Shown piece by piece: positions 28,096-40,200 of a stretch of 64,000 nucleotides of DNA (positions are counted from its first letter, which is position 1; each line of letters begins with the position of its first letter). Origin of the DNA: Casuarina equisetifolia (Eukaryota; Streptophyta; Magnoliopsida; Fagales; Casuarinaceae); NCBI GenBank assembly GCA_028551475.1, contig CM052361.1:8501501-8565500 (forward strand), given 5' to 3'. Made by a program: the position numbers and the translations under genes. Under the pieces are notes generated by a model. It ran no database searches and was not told the origin of the DNA. It worked only from the letters and a program-made list of their open reading frames with translations.

Positions 28096-29653
28096 AAACC
28101 CCCAAACTTAACATTTTGCTAGTCCTCGAGCAAAAATAATAAACAACATATGTTTTAGACAAAACCCCTTCATGAAATTTTCTCATAATTGCTTAAACTC
28201 AACAATTCAAAGAAAAATATAACTTTTATCCAAACACCACAATTGTTTTATAAGATAAGATAGACTTTTAACTATATTGACCACGTGTGTGTGTGTGTGT
28301 GAGTCATTATCTTTTCAACTATATGCACTCCAAATAGATTCACATTAATATGCAATCTTTCAAAATCTTTAACCAAACCTCATATGTTTGCTTTTCATTC
28401 CTCTCTCCACTAATGTAAGCCAATCATCTAATAAAAAATTAATAGGACTTTTATAAGCTTGTAATGTAAGGTTGGGCTAGGGGTAAGATAAAAGTCATTT
28501 AGGCTTAATTCACTCATGAACACATTACTTTCTAGGATCTCATCAAAAACTCTTGTCACTTTCTACCATCACTTTTCTCATTCTTTTCCATCTAAAAATG
28601 CTTGATTTTACTTGGATTCTAACACTCACAAAGCCACAATCATGCTTGCATCAATAAAATAAGTAAAAGTACTAGACATGTAGTCACTATACTCTTATCT
28701 TGCCAATCATTTCAATTACTATGCTTAATGGCCTAATTCAAAACATTGAATGGCTTAAATATGATAAGGAATGATAAGAGGATTCCATTCTTGGGCAAAT
28801 GTTGTACTTCCTTTCTTTTCTTTCTTTCTTTTTTTTTTGTAGAAATGAAATATTATGCCCTACTTAATCATTGTAATCAATTTCTTCCCATGCTCCATCT
28901 TCCTTTCAACCTTCATTCATCTCAAACAAACTTCCATCATACAAGTTAACATGTTCATGGCCGTGGGATGATAAGATAAGTTGTTCAAGGCTTATGGCTA
29001 TATATATATGGGTTTCATTAAAAAAAAATGAATAAGAATCAAGGCTCAGCGGGGTGATTGGTGATAAATAAATAGGGTTGGCTTGAAAGGCTCAAACGAT
29101 CCAAAAAATGGCCTAAATCATTTTCTCAATTAGATGCAGCTTAGGATTTCACCTCAAGAGAAAATTAAACAAATTCTAAGATTCAGGTGAGATCTAAGAA
29201 AATCACATACTTCACATGAATGTTCTCTAGAGATATACACAATTTCAAAAATAAAGTACTTTTAGTGCTCAATAGGTGGATTAACATAATCAAAATCACA
29301 CTTAACTCACACCATAATTGCAGGTTTGAACAAAATCTATATCTTCCAAAGAATCACCAAGAATTCACAACATAGGATGTAATCGTGGCATAAAAAATGT
29401 TTCAATCAAATTTAGCACAAAGGTTCTTTCCCTACCCCTAAACTTAAATGAAGCATTGTCCTCAATGTAAAAACAAAATAAATCAATAATAAAGAAGGAA
29501 TAAGAAAACTCCCTTGATTGCAGGTTGTCAAAATAGAGTTGTGATGAGCATATGGTGACAGCCTTCTAACCAAACTGTTAACAAAATACTTGGGTTGCCT
29601 CCCAAGAAGTGCTTGCTTTATAGTTTTAAGCCAAACTATCCTTCACATGTTGC
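28096..29653. other. Non-coding internal part of the gypsy-like element
   Basis: 1.55 kb between gag and the 3' LTR where pol would be expected. It has only short frames without retroviral motifs. The end next to the LTR reads, on the minus strand, agtttgggggtttt, a G-rich candidate for the polypurine tract. Confidence 0.6.
28285..28301. repeat. (GT)n microsatellite
   Basis: Eight GT units inside the internal region of the gypsy-like element. Confidence 0.9.
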
Positions 29654-31305
29654 TTAAGGAGGATGAAACTCCAATAGTTTAGGAGATAGCTTGTGTCGTT
29701 TGATTGTTGAGCATTCTTCAATAAGCATAACTGTCTCATATACTTCCAACTTCCTTTTGTTCTCTAGTATCTCATTTAACAATTTTGCACAACTAGATAT
29801 TTGAACTGCAGCATTTGCAAAAGAAATGTTAATGTGCAGTTTCAAAGATATATCAAGGAATTCTAAAAGCTGCTTATCTTTTATGCGTTGCTGGAATCTT
29901 TGGAGAGATGGAGATGGAGGCATAAAGGACATAAGATTTTCTAGAACAAGCTTGCTCCTAAGTGCCTCTTCAAGTTGCATGCTGACATCTTTATCATTAT
30001 CTTTGAGACTCTCCTTGTCAACATCAACTTCTCCTACTTGCTTGCCACATGTTAGGGTTATTACTTCTACGGTATCTTCAAAACTTTTCTCTATATCACT
30101 AAGCAAAAGACCCTCATGATTCTTTGAGATCATACTAATGAGCTGACTTATCCGCACCTCTAATTTTCGGATTAAAGCTTCTTGTCTCTGAAAACTCGCT
30201 TCTTGATTCTGAAATCTTGCTTCAATCCCCTTTGTAAAGTTCTGTGTGGTGCTGGCCAGCTCACTAATCATGTCCTCATAGTTAGGTTTCACCTCTTATG
30301 TTTGCCAAAATGTTGGTTGCGGTCTCATCTCACTTAGGTTACTCCATGAAAAAGTTTGACGGTTATGCCATCCCAGATTGTATGTATTTGAGTAATAATC
30401 ATTTTGTGACCTGCTAGGAATTTTAACAAAATTAGCATAATCATTATAATGAGCATTAGGGTTACCTACTTGACATTCTATGCTTTTATGTGCTCTACCA
30501 TAAAATTCACATGATCTACTTTGATGTTTCACAACTGGAGTATTTAGGTTGTCTATCTTGTTATTGAGAACTTCCAATTGTGCATACATTGCAGTGAAGA
30601 TATCTATTCCGTGGACTCCACTTATTTGATGCATTGGTAGCCTTTCAGTAGACCATTGATAGCTATTGAATGCCATCTCCTCTAAAGCTCATATGCCTCT
30701 TCTGGCGTTTTGTTGTGTAAGGACCCTCCTGTAGTTACATCAATTATGAAATGGAGATTTGTATTAGATCCATCATAAAAAATTTGTACCTGTAACCATA
30801 TGGGTAGTCCATGATGTGGACATCGCCTCAAAAATTCCTTGAATCTTTCCCAAGCTTCATATAGTGATTCGTTATCCATCTGTGTAAAAGTGATAATATC
30901 TTTGTGCATTTTTGCAGATTTTGCAAAAGGAAAGAACTTACGAAGAAATTTCTAAGCCAAATCATTCCATGTAGTAATTGATCCTGTAGAAAGAGAATAG
31001 AGCCAACTTTTGGCTTTGTCCCTAAGAGAAAATGGAAATAGTCTTAACTTGATAGCATCGACTGTGACTCCATTGTATTTGATTAGGTCACAGATTTTAA
31101 GAAAAGCTTTAATGTGAGCATTTGGATCAGCATTTGGTAGCCCACTAAATTGCAAGGAGTTTTGAAGCATCTGGATGAGTGTTGGCTTGATCTCAAAGTT
31201 GCTTGCCTGAATTTCAGGCCTTTTAATGCTTGAAGTGGCATTCCAAAATGTTAGTGCAGCATAGTCTTTCAAAAGTCTATGTGTACCATCATTTTTCTCC
31301 ATCAT
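29654..31305 (-). pseudogene. gag-like gene of the gypsy-like element, few breaks
   Basis: The N-terminal part at 31305-30952 continues through one in-frame TAG to 30909-30682 and matches Ty3 gag (FSGLPNADPNAHIKAFLKIC, LRLFPFSLRDKAKSWL, SITTWNDL, FKEFLRRCPHHGLP). A frame change near 30680 leads to 30676-30296, with a knuckle remnant CEFYGRAHKSIECQVGNP in which one Cys is Tyr. After a stop, 30292-29654 continues in the same frame, rich in Glu, Gln and Lys (coiled-coil-like). It is the structural shell protein of the element and nearly intact, in contrast to the complete absence of pol. Confidence 0.8.
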
Positions 31306-31473
31306 TGTTACTTAATCTTTCAACAATAACAACTTAACAAGGAACGTAAAAAAAATAATTAAGTAAAATAATTTTTTTAAAAGAAAATAAAGGCTAGATT
31401 AAACCTAGAAATTATTTGGTATTAATATTAATTAGCAATAAACAACCAATCCCTGGCAATGGCGTCAAAAACT

Positions 31474-32725
31474 TGTTCGGTGAAATTTAAATGCAAGTGA
31501 ACATATCGAACAAGTAATATAATAATAAGAAAGATATTGTCCCACAGAGATTGATGATTACTAAACCAATTAATTACTAACAGTGAACAACTCCTAGAAT
31601 TTATTTAGCAAAACAAATTGATAAATGATAGATTAACTAACTAAATCTAAGAAAACTAAATACAATAAATATGTTAGAGCATATGATTTCACCATAATTA
31701 GTAAGTATTAATATTGATTATTTATGCTTGCAAGAGGGATAATATCTATGTGATGGTGGAACTTCCTAATTTATTTACTATCTTATGTCTAGGTATAGCA
31801 AACCTACTTAGTTCATTAATTCACTATATCTCTATATGTGAATTGAAACAAACCAAATGCATTAGGATCTATGAATATTTCCAGTTTACACCGAAAGCCA
31901 CACAAATAACATGGTATATGTCTATCCATATTTAATTTATGGTTACATATTACAAGAAGCAATTGCATATCATCTCTTGTCGGTCTCAAACATGCAAATC
32001 AAATTATTCAAGTGGTAGCTAATCACTTAAAAGCATTAAACACAGTAATATGTAACTTCACATAAACAAAATATCTTGCAAAACATAATAATCATAAGAT
32101 TCATACCATCATAATTAGGTTACATCGTAGCTCTAACAAAAATAAACTAAAACATAAAGAAATAATGAGGAAGAATAGTAATAAGAAATAAATTAGGCAT
32201 CTTGAATCCAAGAACAAGAAGTTTATCACCCTTTCTGTCTTCTCTTCAAGAAAACCTTGAATTCTTGGCCTCTCTATTAAGTTGTGCTCAATTTTCTCCT
32301 CCCCTTTCTTTTGCCTTTTCTCTTCTCTTAAATAGGGTTTAGGTTTAGACCTATCTTTTATCCTAATAGAATTAGGTTTTAGAGACCTAAAACAATTGAG
32401 TTTTGAATTCTTAAATTAATTGGGACTTGAATTCCTAACATGGCTGGGTTTTCTATTTATTTAGAAAACCTAACAACAATAGAAAATCTAATAACAATCA
32501 TCCAAGGCCCAAGCCCATCTTGACTCTCTTGATCTTGATATTACGATTTTGCCATAAAATAAGCATTAGGTTCTCCATGTTCATTCCTTTTCTCCTTGCC
32601 TCCTTGTGCTACATAAACAAGATAAATTTAGGTAAATAAAGTGGAGTTCAAATGTTTTCTCATAATTATTAAAGTTATTTATTGCCTAAAATAGGTAAAA
32701 TAACTCTATAAAAATAGAGTTATCA
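31474..32725 (-). repeat. 5' LTR (minus-strand sense) of the gypsy-like element
   Basis: 1252 bases, nearly identical to 26845-28095. The primer-site-like stretch lies at 31445-31473. Confidence 0.9.
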
Positions 32726-32752
32726 ATTTTTCAATTTCGTAACTGTTTGAAA

Positions 32753-33309
32753 TTTTACAAGAACATTTGTGAGTCTATTGGGTTAGTTTCAGATTTAATA
32801 CAATAATATGCTAATCTTAATCTAAGAACAACTTACGCTAACTAGATCATGAAAAGGTCCCTAAGTGCTTCAGTACAGAGTGGGTGTACGGTAGCGTAGG
32901 AACAGGGCTATCAAAGGTTAAGAACAGGAAAGTTACATGAAGCTGGGAGTAGACCTTCCCTCTGCAAAGAATTCCTGTGAAAGATATTTGATCTGTCTAT
33001 TGCATTACCTTGTGTCAGCATACGTGTCACTTTTACAAGAACATTTGTGAGTCTATTGGGTTAGTTTCAGATTTAATACAATAATATGCTAATCTTAATC
33101 TAAGAACAGCTTACGACCGACTAGATCATGAAAGGGTCCTTAATTGCTTCAGTACAGAGTGGGTGTAATGTAGCATAGGAACATGGCTATCAAAGGCTAA
33201 AAACAGGAAAGGCACATGGAGCTGGGAGTAGACCTCCCCTCTGCAAGGAATTCCTTTGAAAGATATTTGATATGTCTATTGCATTGCCTTGTGTCAGCAT
33301 ACATGTCAC
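32753..33309. repeat. Tandem duplication of gene U2 promoter region (2 x ~278 bp)
   Basis: Units at 32753-33030 and 33031-33309 both start ttttacaagaacatttgtga and end cttgtgtcagcata(c/t)gtgtcac or its variant. The corresponding single-copy sequence is at 16940-17225 (U1). The duplication is therefore specific to this copy. Confidence 0.9.
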
Positions 33310-33434
33310 TTTTCATGACCCATCTTTTCCTTTCACTTAAATGTAACTCTTAACAACTCCTCTGACCTTCTACTACTAGTATTCAATCCCCAACAACTAC
33401 AAAGTTGAAGTATTCTTCTTTGAAAACATAGACT

Positions 33435-33990
33435 ATGGGCTTGGAGAAGGGTAATTCTCTAAGAAAGCCCATGAGAAGAAGTCCCACGTATGAAGAGCAC
33501 CGCAAGTCCGTGTGATCATCATGGCCGAAGCAAGAAGGGAGATCGCCCACGCCTTGCACCTCCACATATCATCATTAGCGGCTGATTCGTGTTTTATGAA
33601 TACAGAGTCTAAAAAATTAGGTAACAATTGCAACTTTGAGTATTTAAATCCTACCTTTGGTGGTTCACAACATTGCCATACCATATTGGAGTCTATGCCT
33701 CTACCTAAGCCCACATGGTCCACGACAGCACCGTCGATACTGGTTGCACCTACACCACCGGCCATGTAGGCCTAAGAGTTTGAATGGGTAGAAAACCAAG
33801 CTTTATTCACTTGGTGGCTTGGTTTATCGAAGAAAATAGATGGTAAATACGATGAGGAGCCGAAGTATAGTTTTGGAGATTTTAGGATAATGTTTAGAGA
33901 GTGTCAAGGAGGTTCAAAACTCCAGTAGGCAACCTTTCTTGGTGCGGGTGATCAGAGTTCTCTAGATAAATGGTTGTTGCGGTTCTGGTA
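33435..33990 (+). pseudogene. Gene U, copy U2 (frameshift and stops)
   Basis: Paralogue of U3 over almost the whole length. It starts MGLEKGNSLRKPMRR, loses one G near 33482 (frameshift), and continues as MAEARREIAHALHLH...NTESKKLGNN...ILESMPLPKPTWSTT. It then meets TAG at 33767-33769 and another stop two codons later, followed by FEWVENQALFTWWLGL, YDEEPKY, FRECQGGSK, a stop, and GDQSSLDKWL near 33975. Beyond that it diverges from U3. It is not functional as read. Confidence 0.82.
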
Positions 33991-34858
33991 CATTAATATT
34001 GAAGCTCCACGTACTCTAGCGTGGAAGCATGCAGTTACTGTATTTTGGGTTTCTTATCTACATTTTGTTGAGTGTAATTGTAGTCTAACTAGAGGTAGGA
34101 GAGCTCATCAAGTCTCAGTCTCCTAGTTAAGTATTATGTAAGGATCTTAAGAGTAATTTAGGTTAGCATGGGAAGTTGTAGTAAGCATGGATTGTCAAGA
34201 AGAACTAGGGGACCATGTCTTGATCTCCACCCGCAAGATCCCACAGTAGAGGAGTGTTGCCACAGTAGTCACTTTGACCTTATATAGGGAAGAGGTGCAT
34301 TTTGCAAGGCTTGCTTTGAAATCAAGAAAATGTTTAAGGAGGTCCCCTTTTTCCCTGAAAGAAAACATGTTCAATCGAGTGTGTTGGTCCCTCTCCTATG
34401 AAGTCTAATGAAGAACTCCCTAAAAGATTTGAAATGAGTGTAGAGATCATAACAATTAGTGTTGGAGCTAGGTTTTGACTATCGAGCGGGTAAAGTTTCA
34501 TAGGGATATTATAAGAAATGTAAAAGGTGTTTATGTAGCAATTTGAGGCCTTGCACAAGGATCTCATGTTGGAAATGAGGAGAAGAACAAGATCAGTTGC
34601 AATCAAAGGAGGCCAAGGAGGCTGACGAGCTAGAGTTTTCCACTAACATACTAGTTTAATATCTTGTTCCTATGGAGACTCTTGTTTTTGACATGCGAGT
34701 GTCGAATTTAGAAGTAGGGGAGAACACAGGAAGTGATGGTGATGAAGTTGTGCTGTCGAGGTTAGCATGAACCAACAGGCTTCCCCAAGCAATACTCCTT
34801 GGAGCTAACATTTTTAAACAATGAGAAGCAAAATGAAAAATTACCAGTTTCTGTCAAA
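33991..34858. other. Unassigned sequence between gene U2 and the composite copia
   Basis: No convincing gene. Base composition is slightly richer in GC than the flanks, and short frames occur on both strands, but I see no known motif. It may be a remnant of an older transposon into which the composite element inserted. Confidence 0.35.
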
Positions 34859-35867
34859 TGAAAATGAAGGTTTAATGAATGAACATGTAAAGAAGCTTAG
34901 AAAGTTGAGCTTGGAATTACTCAAGAGAAAAAAGCTTTCTTTACTAGAACAAAAGATACTACTCAAAGATACACAAAAGATAGTTGTTTTCCACACTAAA
35001 GACCTCCTACACATCCCCTATTTATACACAAAAAACTTACAACTAACTTGTAATGAACTAACAACTTGGCATCCCACTTGCTAAGGGAATAACCTTAATG
35101 ACATGACACTTAACAACATTTAAATAATTTTATAATATAGAAAATGAACTTGGACAAAACTTATAGATAATGGTGGGGTGGTTCTTTAATAACTTCACTC
35201 ATCATAATGAGCAAAGCCCACTAATTCATTGTCAAGGGCTGTACCATCTTCATTTCTTCTTGCATTCAATGATTCAAGATAGCTTGCAAGGTAGATAACT
35301 TGTTCTTCTTCATTAAGAAAACCATTAACAAAATCAACATCCTCTATCTCTGTATCAAGTAAACCTATCAATAATTTACTCAAATTTGAGTAATGAAGGA
35401 AAGCATCTTTATAAAGAAAATTAGCTTGTTATGTGAGATCTAGTAAAGGAAAGTCTAGCACTAGTGGTTTTGCAACAATGTCCACAGTCTTAATATTAAA
35501 CAAATAAGCAAAATAGTTGAAGTTAGAGTGTAACCTATCTAGACTCATGGCTTGTGGGGCAGGAGAAGTTGGTTCATCCTTAATAACTATGCTAGTAGTG
35601 TAATATAAATTATTTGTTTGATCAAGTGGGTTTTGCAATAAATTACTTTCAAGCAAACCATGATTAAATGTAATAAGACTAGGTTCTTGACACTATTGCC
35701 CATCTTGCTCACTAGCATTTTGTCATGAGGATTGACCAACCTTGAGGGTAGCTAGTAAGCTAGTAGTTCCTTGTTCAAACATGGTTGAGAGAGGATCTAG
35801 AGCAATAACCACAGTGTTGGCCATATGATCAAATTCTTCTTCTAATTCTTCAATGAAATATTATCCA
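34859..35867 (-). repeat. 3' LTR (minus-strand sense) of the composite element
   Basis: Matches 44270-45283. A TATA-like tataaatagggg (minus strand, near 35015-35027) lies downstream of a long coding-like frame (35824-35195), which therefore sits in the U3 part. Confidence 0.75.
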
Positions 35868-35965
35868 AATTTTCCACCAAAGTGCTCTTTAAGTGGAAAA
35901 GGATATTGAAAAGGATGAGATGCTTTAGAAAAGAAGTAGTGCCAAATAAAATGCTTTGAGTGAAA
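35195..35965 (-). pseudogene. Coding-like frame crossing from pol 3' end into LTR U3
   Basis: One reading frame of 257 codons runs from 35965, inside the element, across the LTR border at 35867 to TAA at 35195. It has only four internal stops, and at least two look like single C-to-T changes (the other LTR copy has CAA where this one has TAA near 35430). It reads like a real acidic protein: YPFPLKEHFGGKFG, YFIEELEEEFDHMANTVV, LDRLHSNFNYF, LLDTEIEDVDFVNGFLNEEE, ESLNARRNEDGTALDNEL. The RNase H frame itself continues past its normal end to about 35960 in another frame, so this could be a pol C-terminal extension or a separate third gene. I do not recognise the family. Confidence 0.55.
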
Positions 35966-36029
35966 TTATAAAGTGAAGGATAAACCGATGCAATAGAAGA
36001 CTCTTCTTTAGAGGATTCAACTTCATTTG

Positions 36030-37230
36030 ATGTTAAAATGGATTAGGAATGATCTGAGGTCACAATTAATGCATTTTCATTATCATGCCCTCATAAACTT
36101 GGCATGTGAAGGCTAAGTTTGTTATAAAGAATGGCAACATCACATGTGTAAAGCAGTTTAGTAAAAATGTCCACTAGTTGTTCTAAAGAAGGCACATATG
36201 TAGTGATAAGAGTTCCTTGCGCCATTTTTTCTTAAATGAAATGATAATCAACCTCGAGATATTTTGATATATTATGGAAAATAGGTTTCGTGGAAAGTTG
36301 TAGAGTTGGAAGATTATCATTGTGCAAGATAATAGGAGTATAAAGACCAACCCTTAAATGATGTAACATATGAAGAATTTAGGTGATCTCAATAGTGCTA
36401 GTGGTTGAGTTCTTGTATTCAGCCTCAGTACAAGAGTGGGAAACTACTGGCTGCCATTTGGACATCTAAGAATCAAATTTACTCCTAGGTAGATACAATA
36501 ACTAGAAGTTGAGTGCTTAGAGTCATTACAACCTACATAATCAACATCAATATAGCCATATAAATGCATAACATTGTGTCTAAAGATTCAAAGTCCAAAA
36601 TCTATGGTTTCATGAAGATAACATAGAACATGCTTAAGATTATGAAAATCTTGATTAGTTAGGTTTGTCATATTTTGACATTGCTTGTTGATAGTAAAAC
36701 TTAGATTAAGCCATGTTAAGGTCATATAATGAAGAATGAAGGATCATTCTATGATGTAAGAAATCTATATTCCAGCATAAATGAAGTGAAGCAGTCGTAC
36801 CAGGCTCTAGGAGCCTGCTTTAGGCCATAAAGGGCATACCTTAGCTTACAAACATGGTTAGGTTTGGCAAGATCAACATAACCAAGGAGTTGATGCATAG
36901 ATAATGTCTCAGAGAAGGGCGCTTGTAAGAAGGTGTTGTTAATATCAAATTGCAACAATGGCCAATTCCTTACTAGAGCAATAAAAAGAAAAAGGTGAAT
37001 GGTTATGTGTCTCACTATAAGGGAGAAGGTTCCAAGGAAATCAACTCGTACCTCTTGGTGAAAAACTTTTGCAACAAACCTTGCCTTAAGTTTATTAACC
37101 AAACCATTAGGACCAAGCTTGGTTTTGTATACCCAACGGCAACTAACCACATTTTGTGAGGGATGACAAGGAACAAGAGACCATGTCTGGTTTTGAGCAA
37201 GTGCATGGATTTCTTCATCCATTATAGATT
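36030..37230 (-). pseudogene. RT and RNase H remnant of the composite copia, YVDD deleted
   Basis: 37222-36749 is an open RT N-terminal part (NQTWSLVPCHPSQNVVSCRW, KLGPNGLVNKLKARFVAK, DINNTFLQAPF, YALYGLKQAPRAWYDCF) ending at DPSFFI. The sequence then jumps to what is normally about 100 residues later (FTINKQCQNMTNLTNQDFHN, LKHVLCYLHETIDFGL), so the YVDD catalytic box has been deleted. RNase H follows (SCTEAEY, FHNISKYLEVDYHFI, VDIFTKLLYTCD) to about 36090, with several stops. Copia order is clear. Confidence 0.82.
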
Positions 37231-40200
37231 TCTAGCCGTCATGGAGAAGTGCAGATTTAACCGTGGTTGGTGGGTTAGGAACAATGTGGGTGGAAAAGGC
37301 ATATTTCAGATTAGGTTTGAACAATCTAACTTTGTGTTTTCATGGGATGGGTTTGTATGGAGACAGATGGAGGAATAGGTAAAGAAATGGGTGAAGTGTT
37401 AATTGATCCAAGAGGAGGGATGAGGTCATCACCCAAAGAAAATGCAGCCATGTCTTGTGACATGGAGCTAGAAGGATTGGTTTGTAAAGGCATGCACAAG
37501 ATTGACATGTGAGTTGGAGAGTGGGAAGAGAGAGGAGTATGTAAACATGAAGTAGAAGCACGAGATTGAGGAGAGAAAGGGATCATTCATATATGAATGA
37601 GGTGAAATTTGGGGTTGATGAGGATGGTGATTACTTAAAGGTAAAGAATGGGTTAAGGACATGCCATGAGGAAAGAGAAGATTGCTTAAAGGTGAACAGT
37701 GGGTGTTGTGATGTGTGAAAGTAGGAACATTTTTTGGTGAGGAAATGCCATGAGAAGAGAGAATATGACTTAAAGGTGGAGAATGGATGCCATGATGCAT
37801 GGAGAAAAAAGCTTTTTCTAGTAAGGATATGCATAAATTTAAAAGAGAACAATTTTGAACTTTTCTTTGCACTCCATCCATGGTATGTTGCATGGAAATA
37901 AGGAAAGAAAGCCCCTGAACCATGGATGTGTCATGCTTTGCATATGGGGAAAGCATTCCAGCCATGGCATATGGATGACAATCTTGAATTTATTGTACTC
38001 CATCCATGGTATGTTGCATGGAAATAGGGGAGGAAGGCCTTCTAATTGAGGACGTGTTGTGCTCTGCATGTGGGGAAAACATTTCAATTATGGCATGAGG
38101 GGGCAATGTGTTCTCTCAAGGTGAGTTGTGCACCAAAGAAAATCCTTAAAGGAAGCATGTGATCATGAAAGGAACATGCCTAGCAAATGTATAAGGCCTA
38201 AGAGATGAGGATGAACTTTAGGAGAAAAAGTCCATAAGTCTGGCGTAATAACTTGTGGAAAATGAGTACAACTAGGTGTAGGAGGCAACAAGTTTGCAAT
38301 AGTAGGCATAGGTGTAATAATAGTATTCAAAGGAGATGTTATGGGAGAAATCAAAGACCCAGAAATAGCTTGTAGCTTCTTTTGAATAAAAGGAAAAAGA
38401 TCTTTATTGAAAAGGACATGTTTAGAGACAAAGTTTTGATGTATAGGAATATGATAAAATCAATAACCTTTTGCCTTTAGGACTATATCCTAAACAAACT
38501 CATTCAAGAAAACATAGGGATAATTTATTTAAGGCCAAGTGTTGAAGGTGTGGATAACAAGCATAACCAAATGTTTGTAAGATGGAATAATCAGGCTTCC
38601 TTTGATATAATTGTTCAAACGGTGAAACCCCTTGTAGAAAGGTTGAGGGAAGTTTATTAATAAAAAAGACAATAGTAGCGAAAATATCTGGCTAAAAGCC
38701 TTGGGCAATCTTGCTTAAGAAATAAAAGTTCAACCCACTTCAGTGATATACATGTGTTTACATTCAACAAGGCCATTTTGCTGAGGAGTATATCGACAAG
38801 ATAATTATTGTAAGATACCATGCTGGGACATATATGAACATAACTTTTGACTTGTAAATTCTCCTTCATTGTCACATTGTAAAATCTTAATAGAGGAACC
38901 CAATTGTTTTTCTGCCATTAAATGAAAATGTACAAAAGTATCAAATAAGTCAAATTTCTTTTGAATAGGATACAACCATGTAAAATGACTAAAGTTGTCT
39001 ACAAATAACATATAAATTCAAAAACCATATGTTGATTAAAGAGGAGTAGACCCTCAAAAGTTAGAGTGAACCCTTTCTAGTGGGAACATTGCTCTATGCT
39101 GAGATGGCAAAAGGGAAGTTTGGTGCTTTTCTCAGCTTAACAATGAGGACATAAAGACATGGAAGAGCCATGAGTAGAAACTAAGTGATGTTTCTTAAGA
39201 GATGCAAGAACATTTGCACGAGGATGACCAAGATGTGAATGCTAAGTACTCCAAGACACAATCCATTGCAAAGAGGGAAAAAAAAAAGCAGTCATTATGG
39301 GTGGCAACAAATAAAGATTCCTATGTTTAACTCTCCATGCTAGGATCTCCTTGCTCTACAAATCCTTTATACAAAAGGAAAAAAGATTAAACTTAACAAT
39401 ACATAGAAAATCAGTGTGAGTTGAGAGATAGAAGAAGGTCCTTTTGAATAGTGGGTGCAACAAGAATAAATTTAAAGGAAATAAAACCATTTAGGGTGGT
39501 TTCCCTAATATAAGTAATTAGAAGAATAGAACCATCACCAACCATAATGGTGTTGGAACCAATATATGGAATAAAAGTATCCAATTTACCTAGATCATCC
39601 ATAAAATGAGAAAAGGTGCCATAATCAACCACCTAATAATGGTTAGTAAGATTATTATAATGCTAAACAATGAGAATAATGGTAACATCTTGAAGTTGAA
39701 AACTGTGATCGAAACATTTATAACACTACATAGCAATGTGACCATGACATAAGCATATTTAGCAAACAATAAGAGTCTGTACCTTGATTTTGTGGACATG
39801 ATGGAGCAAAGTGAAAGTCAAAAAATTTTTGTGGGGGTGGTTTATGTGGGGCATTTTTGTTATTTTAAGTGATAGGAAAAAAGCCACGTCCTTATGAGGA
39901 GAAGCTAGTGCCAAAACAACCACCTAGAGATTGTTTGTATCCACCATGACGTTGGTGTCTATTAGCAACAAAAACAAAGTTATCATTAGAGGAATGGCTA
40001 TAGCAAACAAGTTAACCTTCAAAGAATTAGAGTTGAGTAACCACCTCATCAAAGAAGGGAAGAGGTGAATGAGACATAATCACCTAAAAGGGCTCATATT
40101 CTCTACCTAGCCTTTCAAAGAGGCTACACGTCTTACTAGTATCAAACAAAGGCCTTCCGAGCAATGAAAGTTGATTCAAAAGGGCTCAAAAGTCCTAAAG

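Larger units (their letters stand above)
26845..32725 (-). mobile_element. Ty3/gypsy-like retrotransposon with gag only (non-autonomous)
   Basis: About 5.9 kb with two long, nearly identical LTRs (26845-28095 and 31474-32725). Read on the minus strand the LTR is TGATAACTC...CACCGAACA. Next to the 5' LTR on that strand is tttttgacgccattgccagg, close to the tggcgccgttgccgggga stretch that follows the LTR in many plant gypsy elements. gag lies at 31305-29654. No protease, RT, RNase H or integrase sequence was found in the remaining 1.55 kb. Its flanks are gtttt and atttt, an imperfect 5-bp duplication. The unit B paralogue at 16905-16930 is the empty site. Confidence 0.88.

Noticed and set aside
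37855..38087. Frames on both strands over the repeat near 38000
   Set aside because: They arise from the 126-bp tandem duplication in the copia linker; only the minus strand fits the element.
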